Assembly (NCBI GenBank): GCA_035524275.1
Contig: DATKPC010000139.1
Coordinates: forward strand, 1 to 7,202
Direction: 5' to 3'
Length of the DNA stretch: 7,202 bases
Source of the DNA: DATKPC01 sp035524275
Lineage (GTDB): Bacteria > Pseudomonadota > Gammaproteobacteria > Burkholderiales > Burkholderiaceae_F
Shown here: positions 1 to 7,180 of the stretch, one piece after another
Numbering within the stretch: the first letter of the stretch is position 1
Layout: the number at the start of each line of letters is the position of its first letter
The notes under the pieces: generated by a model
What the model was told of the DNA's origin: nothing
The model's input: only the letters and a program-made list of their open reading frames with translations
The model's database searches: none
Translations under genes and position numbers: made by a program

Positions 1-30
1 TGTTACCCATCTCCCCGGTCTAAACACTTC
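1..30. other. AT-richer stretch at the window edge, possible insertion-sequence end (weak)
   Basis: These first bases are clearly less GC-rich than everything that follows. They begin TGTTACCCAT and contain CCGGTCTAAACA, so TGTT at 1-4 is mirrored by AACA at 23-26. From memory, motifs of the type TGTTACCCATnnnnCCGGT occur at or near the ends of some IS481-like or related transposons. No transposase is in the window and no second end can be seen, so this may be chance or an unrelated intergenic sequence. Confidence 0.18.
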
Positions 31-32
31 GT

Positions 33-132
33 GGGCGAGGGGAGTCCCGGTGTCGGCCGGGGCGGCGATGCTTGCCTTAGCGACGACGAGGCTCCCCTCG
101 CCCGCGAAGCGGGAGAGGGGTGGGGGAGAGGG
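33..132. repeat. Cluster of GC-rich inverted repeats (REP-like) upstream of the operon
   Basis: GGGCGAGGGGAG at 33-44 is a perfect 12-base inverted copy of CTCCCCTCGCCC at 92-103. The same left arm also pairs locally: 94-105 with 109-120 gives a 12-position stem with one G/A mismatch and a GAA loop at 106-108. A further related purine run, GGGGGAGAGGG, lies at 122-132. The two pairings share bases 94-103 and so exclude each other. Short intergenic repeats of this style, C-rich arm, small loop and G-rich arm, are scattered through many high-GC proteobacterial genomes. A terminator or attenuator role is possible, but no T-tract follows on the + strand. The rest of the 1-232 leader shows no gene and no recognisable -35/-10 pair. 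Confidence 0.6.
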
Positions 133-232
133 CCGGACCCCGCGCGACGTCGCGTCGCCGCGCCCGACGAAAACCGCCGGCACGCGCCTTGCTTGAACGC
201 GTCCGACCTCCAGCCGCCTCGGGAACGCCCGC

Positions 233-3200
233 GTGTCCATCCACGTTGCCCTGAACCACGTCACGCACTATCGCTACGACCGCCGCGTCGGCCTTTCGCC
301 GCAGGTCGTGCGGCTGCGTCCTGCTCCGCATTGCCGCACGCCGATCCTCGCGTACTCGATGCGCGTCGAGCCGGCCGAGCACTTCGTCAACTGGCAACTC
401 GATCCCTTCTCGAATTACCTGGCGCGGCTCGTGTTTCCGCTGCCGACGGAGGAACTGCGGATCACCGTCGATCTCGTCGCCGAGATGGCGGTCTACAACC
501 CGTTCGACTTCTTCCTGGAGACGAGCGCGGAGCATTATCCGTTCACGTATGAGACGGCGCTGCGGCACGACCTGGAGCCCTACCTCAAGCCGGATCCGCT
601 GACGCCGCTGCTGCGCGCTTACCTGGATTCGATCGATCGGCGCCGGGTCCGGACGATCGACTTCCTGGTCGAACTGAACCGGCGCCTGCACCGCGACGTC
701 CGCTACCTGATCCGGATGGAACCCGGCGTCCAGAGCCCGGAGGAGACGCTGCATCGCGGCTCGGGCTCGTGCCGCGACAGCGGGTGGCTTCTCGTGCAGA
801 TCCTGCGCCGCCTCGGGCTCGCCGCGCGCTTCGTGTCCGGTTACCTGATCCAGCTTCGCCCGGATGTGAAGTCGCTCGACGGACCGTCCGGCGCGGAGCA
901 CGACTTCACGGACCTGCACGCCTGGTGCGAGGTCTACCTGCCGGGCGCGGGCTGGATCGGCCTGGATCCGACCTCCGGCCTGCTCGCCGGAGAAGGGCAC
1001 ATACCGGTGGCCTGCACGCCGGAGCCCGGCAGCGCGGCCCCGGTCACCGGCGCCGTCGACAAGTGCGAGGTGGAGTTCGACCATCGGATGAGCGTCACGC
1101 GCGTCTACGAATCGCCGCGCGTGACCAAGCCCTACACCGACGAGCAGTGGTCGGCGATCGGCGCGCTCGGCGAACGCGTCGACGCCGACCTCGCCTCGCA
1201 GGACGTGCGCCTGACGATGGGCGGCGAGCCGACGTTCGTCGCCGTCGACGACCGCGACGCGGCCGAGTGGAACACCACCGCGATGGGGCCCAAGAAGCGC
1301 GGCTACGCGACCGACCTCGTCCAGCGGCTGCGCGCCCGCTACGGCGCCGGCGGTTTCCTGCATTTCGGCCAGGGCAAATGGTATCCGGGCGAGCAGCTGC
1401 CGCGCTGGGCACTGTCGGTGTTCTGGCGCCGCGACGGCGAGCCGTGCTGGGGCGACCCGGACCGCTTCGCCGACGAGCGGGTCCCCGGACGCTACGGCAT
1501 CGACGAGGCGCGCCGCTTCATCGACGAGCTGGCGTCGATGCTCGGCCTCGATGACAGTCATGTCCAGCCCGGCTTCGAGGACGTCTGGTACTACCTGTGG
1601 CGCGAGCGGCGGCTGCCGGTCAACGTCGATCCGTTCGATTCGCGCGTCGACGATGAACTGGAGCGGGAGCGGCTGCGTCGGGTCTTCGACCACGGGCTCG
1701 CGAGCGTCGTCGGCTATGCCCTGCCGATCCGGCGCGATTGGCCGATCGGGCTTTCGGGCCCCGTGTGGGCGACGGGCCCGTGGTTCTTTCGCGACGAGCG
1801 CATGTACCTGATACCGGGCGATTCCGCGATGGGCTATCGCCTGCCGCTGGATTCGCTGCCGTGGGTCAGTGGTACCGACTATCCGGTGAACGCCGAGCGC
1901 GATCCGTTCGCCGCGCGCCCGCCGTTGCCGACCGCGGCGCAGTTGCGCGCGCAGTATCCGTTCGACATCGCGCCGCAGCGCCGCCCCGTGCCGCGGCGCG
2001 CCGCGGAGCTGCTTGCCGGCGCCGGCGGGCGCGGCGCGGCGCCGGCGGGCGAGGCGGAGCCGGCGCGCTTCCAGTCGGCCGCCTGGATCACGCGCACCGC
2101 GCTGTGCGTCGAGCCGCGCGAAGGTCACCTGTACGTGTTCATGCCGCCGCTCGCGAACCTCGAGGACTACCTCGAACTGCTGGCCGCCGTCGAGGCGACG
2201 GCGGCACGGCTCGACGTGCGCGTCGTGCTGGAGGGCTATCCGCCGCCGCGCGACGCGCGCCTGCGGATGCTGCAGGTGACGCCGGATCCGGGCGTCATCG
2301 AAGTCAACATCCACCCGGCGGACGACTGGGCGCAGCTCGTCGACCATACGGAGTTCCTCTACGAGGCCGCGCACCAGTCGCGGCTGAGCGCCGAGAAGTT
2401 CAATCTCGACGGGCGGCACACCGGAACCGGGGGCGGCAACCATTTCGTGCTCGGCGGCGCGACGCCGCCCGACAGCCCCTTCCTGCGGCGGCCGGACCTG
2501 CTGGCAAGCCTGATCGCGTTCTGGCACAACCACCCGTCGCTGTCGTACCTCTTTTCCGGGCAATTCATCGGCCCGACGAGCCAGGCGCCGCGGCTCGACG
2601 AGGCGCGGCACGACCAGCTCTACGAAATCGAAATCGCCTTCGCGGAGCTGCGGCGCCAGGCCGAACGCTGGGGCTCGGCGCCCCCCTGGCTCGTCGACCG
2701 CGCGCTGCGCAACCTGCTGATCGACGCCAGCGGCAATACGCACCGCTCGGAGTTCTGCATCGACAAGCTCTACTCGCCGGACGGGCCGGGCGGGCGCCAG
2801 GGCCTGCTGGAACTGCGCGCCTTCGAGATGCCGCCGCATGCGCGGATGAGCCTGGTGCAGCAGCTGCTGCTGCGTGCGCTGCTCGCGTGGTTCTGGCGCC
2901 AGCCGTATGCGAAGCCGCTGACGCGCTGGGGCACCGAGCTGCACGACCGCTTCATGCTGTCGACGTTCGTCGCGCTCGACTTCGAGGACGTGCTCGCGGA
3001 ACTCGCGGCGGCCGGCCACGCGTTCGAGTCCGCGTGGTTCGCGCCGCACTTCGAGTTCCGCTTCCCGCTCTACGGCGAAGTCGCGGCGCGCGGCATCCAC
3101 CTGACGCTGCGCGCGGCGCTCGAACCGTGGAACGTGCTGGGCGAGGAGGGCGCCGCGGCCGGAACGGTCCGTTACGTCGATTCGTCGCTCGAGCGCATCG

Positions 3201-3601
3201 AGGTCCGCGTCACCGGGCTCAACGACGCGCGCCACGTGATCACGGTCAACGGGCGCGCGCTGCCGCTGCAGCCGACCGGGCGGGTCGGCGAGTTCGTCGC
3301 CGGCGTCCGCTATCGGGCGTGGCAGCCGGCGGCCTCGCTTCACCCGACCATCGGGATCCACGCGCCGCTCGCGTTCGACATCGTCGATACCTGGATGGAG
3401 CGCTCCCTCGGCGGGTGCCGGTATTTCGTCGCGCATCCGGGAGGTCGCAGCTACGACACGTTCCCGGTCAACGCGTACGAGGCGGAAAGCCGCCGGCTGG
3501 CGCGCTTCATGGCCATGGGGCATACGCCCGGGCGCCTCGTCGTCGGCGCGCCGCTGCGCAGCCGCGAGTTTCCGTTCACGATCGACTTGCGCAGCACCTG
3601 A
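233..3601 (+). CDS. Transglutaminase-like / DUF2126 (predicted GS-fold amidoligase) fusion protein
   Basis: This 1122-residue cytoplasmic protein joins two enzyme modules. Residues 1 to about 90 match the bacterial transglutaminase N-terminal domain (MSIHVALNHVTHYRYD, then LSPQVVRLRP). Residues 130-250 form the papain-like transglutaminase core, with apparent triad Cys180 (GSCRDSGW), His229 (DLHAW) and Asp245 (LDPT). The family more often acts as a peptidase or amidase than as a cross-linker. From about 305 to the end runs DUF2126, classed as a putative amidoligase of glutamine synthetase fold. Candidate metal, nucleotide and substrate motifs are GGEPT (Glu332), EGYPPP (667), IEVNIHP (689-695), HTEFLYE (705-711), TGTGGGNH (730-737), HRSE (837-840) and ELRAFEMP (860-867). 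An Ala/Gly/Pro-rich linker lies at about 583-612. Length suits the full-length family. GTG at 233 is the only usable start after an in-frame TGA at 194-196, and GGGAA at 221-225 is a weak ribosome site. It is the first gene of a probable three-gene operon. Family assignment is secure; the substrate is unknown and the reaction inferred. Confidence 0.95.
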   Translation: MSIHVALNHVTHYRYDRRVGLSPQVVRLRPAPHCRTPILAYSMRVEPAEHFVNWQLDPFSNYLARLVFPLPTEELRITVDLVAEMAVYNPFDFFLETSAEHYPFTYETALRHDLEPYLKPDPLTPLLRAYLDSIDRRRVRTIDFLVELNRRLHRDVRYLIRMEPGVQSPEETLHRGSGSCRDSGWLLVQILRRLGLAARFVSGYLIQLRPDVKSLDGPSGAEHDFTDLHAWCEVYLPGAGWIGLDPTSGLLAGEGHIPVACTPEPGSAAPVTGAVDKCEVEFDHRMSVTRVYESPRVTKPYTDEQWSAIGALGERVDADLASQDVRLTMGGEPTFVAVDDRDAAEWNTTAMGPKKRGYATDLVQRLRARYGAGGFLHFGQGKWYPGEQLPRWALSVFWRRDGEPCWGDPDRFADERVPGRYGIDEARRFIDELASMLGLDDSHVQPGFEDVWYYLWRERRLPVNVDPFDSRVDDELERERLRRVFDHGLASVVGYALPIRRDWPIGLSGPVWATGPWFFRDERMYLIPGDSAMGYRLPLDSLPWVSGTDYPVNAERDPFAARPPLPTAAQLRAQYPFDIAPQRRPVPRRAAELLAGAGGRGAAPAGEAEPARFQSAAWITRTALCVEPREGHLYVFMPPLANLEDYLELLAAVEATAARLDVRVVLEGYPPPRDARLRMLQVTPDPGVIEVNIHPADDWAQLVDHTEFLYEAAHQSRLSAEKFNLDGRHTGTGGGNHFVLGGATPPDSPFLRRPDLLASLIAFWHNHPSLSYLFSGQFIGPTSQAPRLDEARHDQLYEIEIAFAELRRQAERWGSAPPWLVDRALRNLLIDASGNTHRSEFCIDKLYSPDGPGGRQGLLELRAFEMPPHARMSLVQQLLLRALLAWFWRQPYAKPLTRWGTELHDRFMLSTFVALDFEDVLAELAAAGHAFESAWFAPHFEFRFPLYGEVAARGIHLTLRAALEPWNVLGEEGAAAGTVRYVDSSLERIEVRVTGLNDARHVITVNGRALPLQPTGRVGEFVAGVRYRAWQPAASLHPTIGIHAPLAFDIVDTWMERSLGGCRYFVAHPGGRSYDTFPVNAYEAESRRLARFMAMGHTPGRLVVGAPLRSREFPFTIDLRST

Positions 3602-3602
3602 T

Positions 3603-3625
3603 CCACGGCGGATCCACCGCCGTGG
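3603..3625 (+). other. Perfect 9-bp hairpin just after the first gene
   Basis: CCACGGCGG at 3603-3611 and CCGCCGTGG at 3617-3625 form a perfect stem with loop ATCCA. It starts two bases after the stop codon of the DUF2126 gene. GC-rich bases, not a T-run, follow, so it is not a standard intrinsic terminator. It could be a partial terminator, an mRNA-stabilising 3' structure, or a processing point that lowers expression of the downstream genes. The rest of the 3602-3696 gap shows no clear promoter. Confidence 0.4.
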
Positions 3626-3696
3626 CGTGGCGCCGTGCGATGATGGGCGTCCTGCAGGCGGCTCGGTGGAAGGGCACCGGGCCGCGGTGATCGATC

Positions 3697-6249
3697 GTGT
3701 CCCAGACCAGCATCCAGTTCGACGACGACAACCAGCCGGCCGCGGTCGTACTGCGCCGCTGCATGCCGCCGCGCGCCGGGCATTACGACGAGCTGCGCGA
3801 CGACAGCGGGATGCTGCGGGAACCGTGGGGGCGATTCTTCGACTTCATGGACGGCGGCCCGGCCGAACTCAATCATCGAGCCGACGCGCTGTCGCGTCGC
3901 GTCCGCGACCAGGGCATCACCTACAACGTCTACGACGACGCCAGCGGTCGCGCGCGGCCCTGGTCGCTCGACCTGTTCCCGTTCCTGATCTCGCCGGAGG
4001 ACTGGGCCGTGCTGGAGCGCGGCGTCGCGCAACGGGCGCAGCTGCTGTCCTGGATGATGCGCGATGCCTACGGCGAGCAGGCGATGCTGCACGAGGGCCT
4101 GCTGCCCCCGGCACTCGTCCACGGCAGCCCGAACTACGTCCGTGCGATGGCCGGCATGTCGCGGCCGCCGTCGCAGGACCTGCTGATCGTCGCCTGCGAC
4201 GTCGCGCGGGCACCTGACGGGCAGTGGTTCGTCGTCACGCAGCGCACGCAGGCGCCGTCCGGCCTCGGCTACGCGCTGCAGAACCGCTTGATCGTCTCGC
4301 GCATGTTCCCCGCGGCGTTCCGCGAGCTCAACGTGCAGCGCCTCGCGAGCAGCTACGTCCGGCTGCTCGATACGCTGCGTCGGCTGGCGCCGCTCGACGA
4401 GGGCGAGGGGGCGTCGCCGCGCATCGCGCTGCTGACGCCGGGCCCCTACAACGAGACGTATTTCGAGCATGCGTTCCTGGCGCGCTACCTCGGCGTTCCG
4501 CTCGTCGAGGGCAACGATCTCATGGTCCGCGACGAGCGCGTCTACCTGAAGACGATGCACGGGCTGGAGCGCGTGCATGCCCTGATACGCCGGCTCGACG
4601 ATGGCTATTGCGACCCGCTGGAGCTGCGCCCCGATTCGGCGCTCGGCGTGCCCGGGCTGCTGCAGGCCGTCCGCGCCGGGCGCCTGCTCGTCGCCAATCC
4701 GATCGGCTCGGGGTTCCTGGAGTCGCCCGCGATCAACGGCTTCCTTCCGGCCATTGCGCGGCGCGCGCTCGGCGCCGACCTGCTGCTGCCTTCGCTCGAC
4801 AGCTGGTGGTGCGGCGAGGACGCGGCGCTGGCGCAGGCGATCGGCGCGATCGACCGGGCGGTCGTCAAGTCGACCTACGGCGCCGGACCGGAGCTGCCGC
4901 TGATCGGCCCGCAGTTGTCGGCCGAACAGCTCGCCGCGGCGCGCCGCCGGATCGAGGCCGACCCGGCGGCCACGACGCTGCAGACCTACGTGCCGCTGTC
5001 GCAGACGCCGACCTGGAACCGCGGTCTCGTCGTGCAGCGCGGCGCGATGATTCGCCTGTTCGCGATCGTCGATGCGCAGGGCAACTGGCAGACGATGCCG
5101 GGCGGGCTCGCGCGGGTCGCCGGCGACAGCGAGCTCGTCGCGATGCAGCAGGGCGGCTCCAGTGCCGATACCTGGATCATGACGCGCGGCAGCGTCGACC
5201 GCGTGACGCTGCTGCCGGACCGCCTCGATCCGCAGGAAATTGCCGCGAAGCGGCGCCCGGTCTCGAGCCGTGCCGCCGAGAACCTCTTCTGGCTCGGCCG
5301 GTACACGGAACGGACCGACAACGCGGTCCGGTTCGCGCGCCAGATTCTCGTGCGGCTGCACGACGAGGAGGCGGCGCCGAACCCGGTGCTGGAGGCCGTC
5401 GCCCGCATCGCGCTCGGCAACGGGCTCGTGCCCCCCGGCGTGCCGTCGCCGACGGTCGCGCCACGCCTGTTCGAGCGCACGCTGCTGGCCGGACTCGCGC
5501 ATCCGGAGCCGTCTTACGGCGTGATGTACAACCTGTCGGCGCTGACGCGAGCCGCCGGCGAGATCCGCGAGCGCCTCGCGCCGGATCACTGGCGGCTGAT
5601 CAGCGGCGCCGCGCCGGCCTTCGCGCGCACGGTCCGCGCGCTGCGCGGCGACGGCGAACTGGCGGCCGAATCCGCGCAGTTCGCGTTGGTCGCGGCGACC
5701 GATCGCCTGGCGGCGATCACCGGCTCGCAGCAGGACCGCATGACGCGCGACGACGGCTGGCGGATGCTCGCGTGCGGACGCCTGATCGAACGGCTGGTCA
5801 CGATGAGCGGCGCGCTCGCGGCCGTGCTGGAGACCGGGGCGCTGGCGCAGGCACCCGGCTTCCAGCTCGTGCTGGAGCTCTTCGATTCGACGATCACGTA
5901 CCGCTCGCTCTATCCCGGGCAGCTGCAGCCCGCGGCGCTGATCGATCTCGTCGTGCAGGACGACTCGAATCCGCGCTCGATCGCACATGTCCAGGGCTCG
6001 CTCGCCCGGCGGCTGCGCGAGCTGCCCGGCCGCGACGGAGGCGCGAACGAGGACCTGCTGCGCCTGTTGCCCGGCCCGATCGCGCAGGCTCCGCTCGCCG
6101 AACTGTGCAGCGCGTCGGGCGACGGGCGCTACCGCATCCTGGAGGCGTGGCTGCAGCGCCTCTCCGGCGCGTCGATGGCGTTGTCGGATGCGCTCGGCAC
6201 GCGGTATTTCAGCCACGCCGACCAGCCTCTGCAGGCGATTTCCGGTTGA
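3697..6249 (+). CDS. Circularly permuted type 2 ATP-grasp protein fused to an alpha-E domain
   Basis: This 850-residue protein is a predicted ATP-dependent carboxylate-amine ligase fused to an all-helical alpha-E domain; both domains are typical of this operon type. The permuted ATP-grasp part covers about residues 30-510. Conserved blocks are TPGPYNETYFEHAFLARYLG (247-266), EGNDL (271-275), RVYLKT (281-286), LRPDSALGVPG (310-320), NPIGSGFLE (334-342), VVKSTYGAG (389-397, Lys391 a candidate ATP contact), IRLF (452-455) and MPGGLARV (467-474). Alpha-E runs from about 520 to 843. It has two GRxxER motifs, at 534-539 and 694-699, plus TYRSLYPGQLQPA (734-746) and DDSNPRS (755-761). No signal peptide or membrane segment is seen. 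GTG at 3697 is chosen because an in-frame TGA lies at 3688-3690. The next candidate, ATG at 3763, leaves the conserved YDELRD start intact and cannot be excluded. The gap to the next gene is five bases, so the two are probably translated together. Acceptor and product are unknown. Confidence 0.95.
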   Translation: MSQTSIQFDDDNQPAAVVLRRCMPPRAGHYDELRDDSGMLREPWGRFFDFMDGGPAELNHRADALSRRVRDQGITYNVYDDASGRARPWSLDLFPFLISPEDWAVLERGVAQRAQLLSWMMRDAYGEQAMLHEGLLPPALVHGSPNYVRAMAGMSRPPSQDLLIVACDVARAPDGQWFVVTQRTQAPSGLGYALQNRLIVSRMFPAAFRELNVQRLASSYVRLLDTLRRLAPLDEGEGASPRIALLTPGPYNETYFEHAFLARYLGVPLVEGNDLMVRDERVYLKTMHGLERVHALIRRLDDGYCDPLELRPDSALGVPGLLQAVRAGRLLVANPIGSGFLESPAINGFLPAIARRALGADLLLPSLDSWWCGEDAALAQAIGAIDRAVVKSTYGAGPELPLIGPQLSAEQLAAARRRIEADPAATTLQTYVPLSQTPTWNRGLVVQRGAMIRLFAIVDAQGNWQTMPGGLARVAGDSELVAMQQGGSSADTWIMTRGSVDRVTLLPDRLDPQEIAAKRRPVSSRAAENLFWLGRYTERTDNAVRFARQILVRLHDEEAAPNPVLEAVARIALGNGLVPPGVPSPTVAPRLFERTLLAGLAHPEPSYGVMYNLSALTRAAGEIRERLAPDHWRLISGAAPAFARTVRALRGDGELAAESAQFALVAATDRLAAITGSQQDRMTRDDGWRMLACGRLIERLVTMSGALAAVLETGALAQAPGFQLVLELFDSTITYRSLYPGQLQPAALIDLVVQDDSNPRSIAHVQGSLARRLRELPGRDGGANEDLLRLLPGPIAQAPLAELCSASGDGRYRILEAWLQRLSGASMALSDALGTRYFSHADQPLQAISG

Positions 6250-6254
6250 CCGCG

Positions 6255-7148
6255 ATGAGCGAAACGCTGCTCGACGTCGTGCATGAGACGCGCTACGCGT
6301 ATTCGGCGCGCGTCGACGTCGCGAACCATATCGCGTACCTGCTTCCGCGCGGCGGACCGCGGCAGGCCGTGGACGAGGCAACGCTCGCGATCGATCCGGC
6401 CCCGTCGCACCACGCGGACGGCATCGACGCCTTCGGCAATCGGCGCACGTTCTTCGCGATGTACGCGCCGCACGACGCGTTGCGCGTCGTCGCGCGGAGC
6501 CGCGTGCGCCTGGCGGATGTCGTGTCGCCGGACCCCGCGCTCAGCGCCGAATGGCGCCTCACGCGCGAAAGCCTGCGCTACGCCGCGGGCCGCCGCTACG
6601 ACGCCGCGGCGGAATTCGCGTTCGCCTCGCCGTTCGTCGCAAGGGCGCCGGAACTTGCCGAATATGCGGCGGCGTCGTTCGCCGAGGGCACGACGGTTCT
6701 TGCCGGGGCCATCGACCTGATGTCGCGCATCCACCGCGATTTCCGCTACGACCCGTCGAGCACGGAGGTCTCGACGCCGATGCTCGAAGCGTTCCGGATG
6801 CGGCATGGCGTCTGCCAGGACTTCGCGCACGTGATGATCGGCGCGCTGCGGTCGATCGGACTGGCCGCGCGCTACGTCAGCGGCTATCTCGTCACGCAGC
6901 CGAGCAGCGGGGAGTCGCGCCTGCTCGGCGCCGATGCCTCGCACGCCTGGGTCGCGGTGTACTGCCCGCAACTGGGCTGGATCGACCTGGATCCGACGAA
7001 CGATATCGTCGTCGGATCGCGTCACGTCACGGTGGCCATCGGGCGCGACTACGGCGACGTCACGCCGCTACGCGGCGTGATCCGCGGCGGTGGCGCCCAC
7101 GTGCTGACGGTGGGCGTGAGCGTCGTGCCGCGATCGGCGTGCCGCTGA
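6255..7148 (+). CDS. Stand-alone transglutaminase-like cysteine peptidase/amidase family protein
   Basis: This 297-residue cytoplasmic protein has the bacterial transglutaminase N-terminal domain at about 5-85 (LLDVVHETRYAYSARV, then HIAYLLPR) and the transglutaminase core at about 150-250. The apparent catalytic triad is Cys187 (RHGVCQDFAH), His230 (ASHAW) and Asp246 (IDLDPTND). The tail GRDYGDVTPLRGVIRGGG (263-280) is typical of the family's short stand-alone members. Such proteins probably hydrolyse or transfer amide bonds; the substrate is unknown. ATG at 6255 is chosen because the protein then begins exactly at the family's usual N-terminus; the frame stays open far upstream, but only as an alternative reading of the preceding gene. 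It starts five bases after the ATP-grasp stop with no good Shine-Dalgarno sequence, which suggests translational coupling. It is a paralogue of the N-terminal third of the first gene's product, but the residues around the nucleophile differ. Confidence 0.95.
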   Translation: MSETLLDVVHETRYAYSARVDVANHIAYLLPRGGPRQAVDEATLAIDPAPSHHADGIDAFGNRRTFFAMYAPHDALRVVARSRVRLADVVSPDPALSAEWRLTRESLRYAAGRRYDAAAEFAFASPFVARAPELAEYAAASFAEGTTVLAGAIDLMSRIHRDFRYDPSSTEVSTPMLEAFRMRHGVCQDFAHVMIGALRSIGLAARYVSGYLVTQPSSGESRLLGADASHAWVAVYCPQLGWIDLDPTNDIVVGSRHVTVAIGRDYGDVTPLRGVIRGGGAHVLTVGVSVVPRSACR

Positions 7149-7180
7149 GCGGCACCCGCGTCGCAACGGATTTTTGCGAC
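7139..7180 (+). terminator. Two short hairpins at the end of the operon, possible terminator
   Basis: GTGCCGC at 7139-7145 pairs with GCGGCAC at 7149-7155, leaving the TGA stop codon of the last gene as a three-base loop. A second perfect stem, GTCGCAA at 7160-7166 with TTGCGAC at 7174-7180, encloses a seven-base loop. The T-run at 7171-7175 lies in that loop and arm rather than after the stem, so this is not a textbook intrinsic terminator. Its place at the end of the last gene makes a role in transcript ending or 3' protection plausible. No gene is visible in 7149-7202. Confidence 0.35.

Noticed and set aside
133..232. Sigma-70-like promoter around TTGAAC at 193-198
   Set aside because: No suitable -10 box follows at proper spacing before the GTG start, and the match is too weak in GC-rich sequence to support a call.
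31..552. Plus-strand open frame overlapping the leader and the start of the first gene
   Set aside because: It runs through the inverted-repeat cluster and then reads the DUF2126 gene in another frame; no protein family features are present.
77..3523. Very long open frame on the minus strand opposite the first gene
   Set aside because: Its codons lie exactly opposite those of the + strand gene. Stops there would need sense codons TTA, CTA or TCA, which are rare in GC-rich genes, so the frame stays open by default. The product is rich in Arg, Ala, Gln and Asp without any known motif.
1738..3690. Long plus-strand open frame inside the first gene
   Set aside because: It is an alternative-frame reading of a strongly conserved protein, with Arg/Ala-rich sequence and no domain.
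4224..6254. In-frame upstream extension of the last transglutaminase gene
   Set aside because: The extension is an out-of-frame Arg/Ala-rich reading of the ATP-grasp gene. The transglutaminase homology starts at MSETLLDVVHETRY, encoded from 6255.
3451..6381. Long minus-strand open frame opposite the ATP-grasp gene
   Set aside because: It is in the same codon-for-codon antisense register as the real gene, has a biased low-complexity composition, and spans the intergenic gap without a recognisable domain.
6129..7025. Minus-strand open frame opposite the second transglutaminase gene
   Set aside because: This is again the codon-aligned antisense register; no motif is found, and the + strand protein has a full catalytic triad and family tail.
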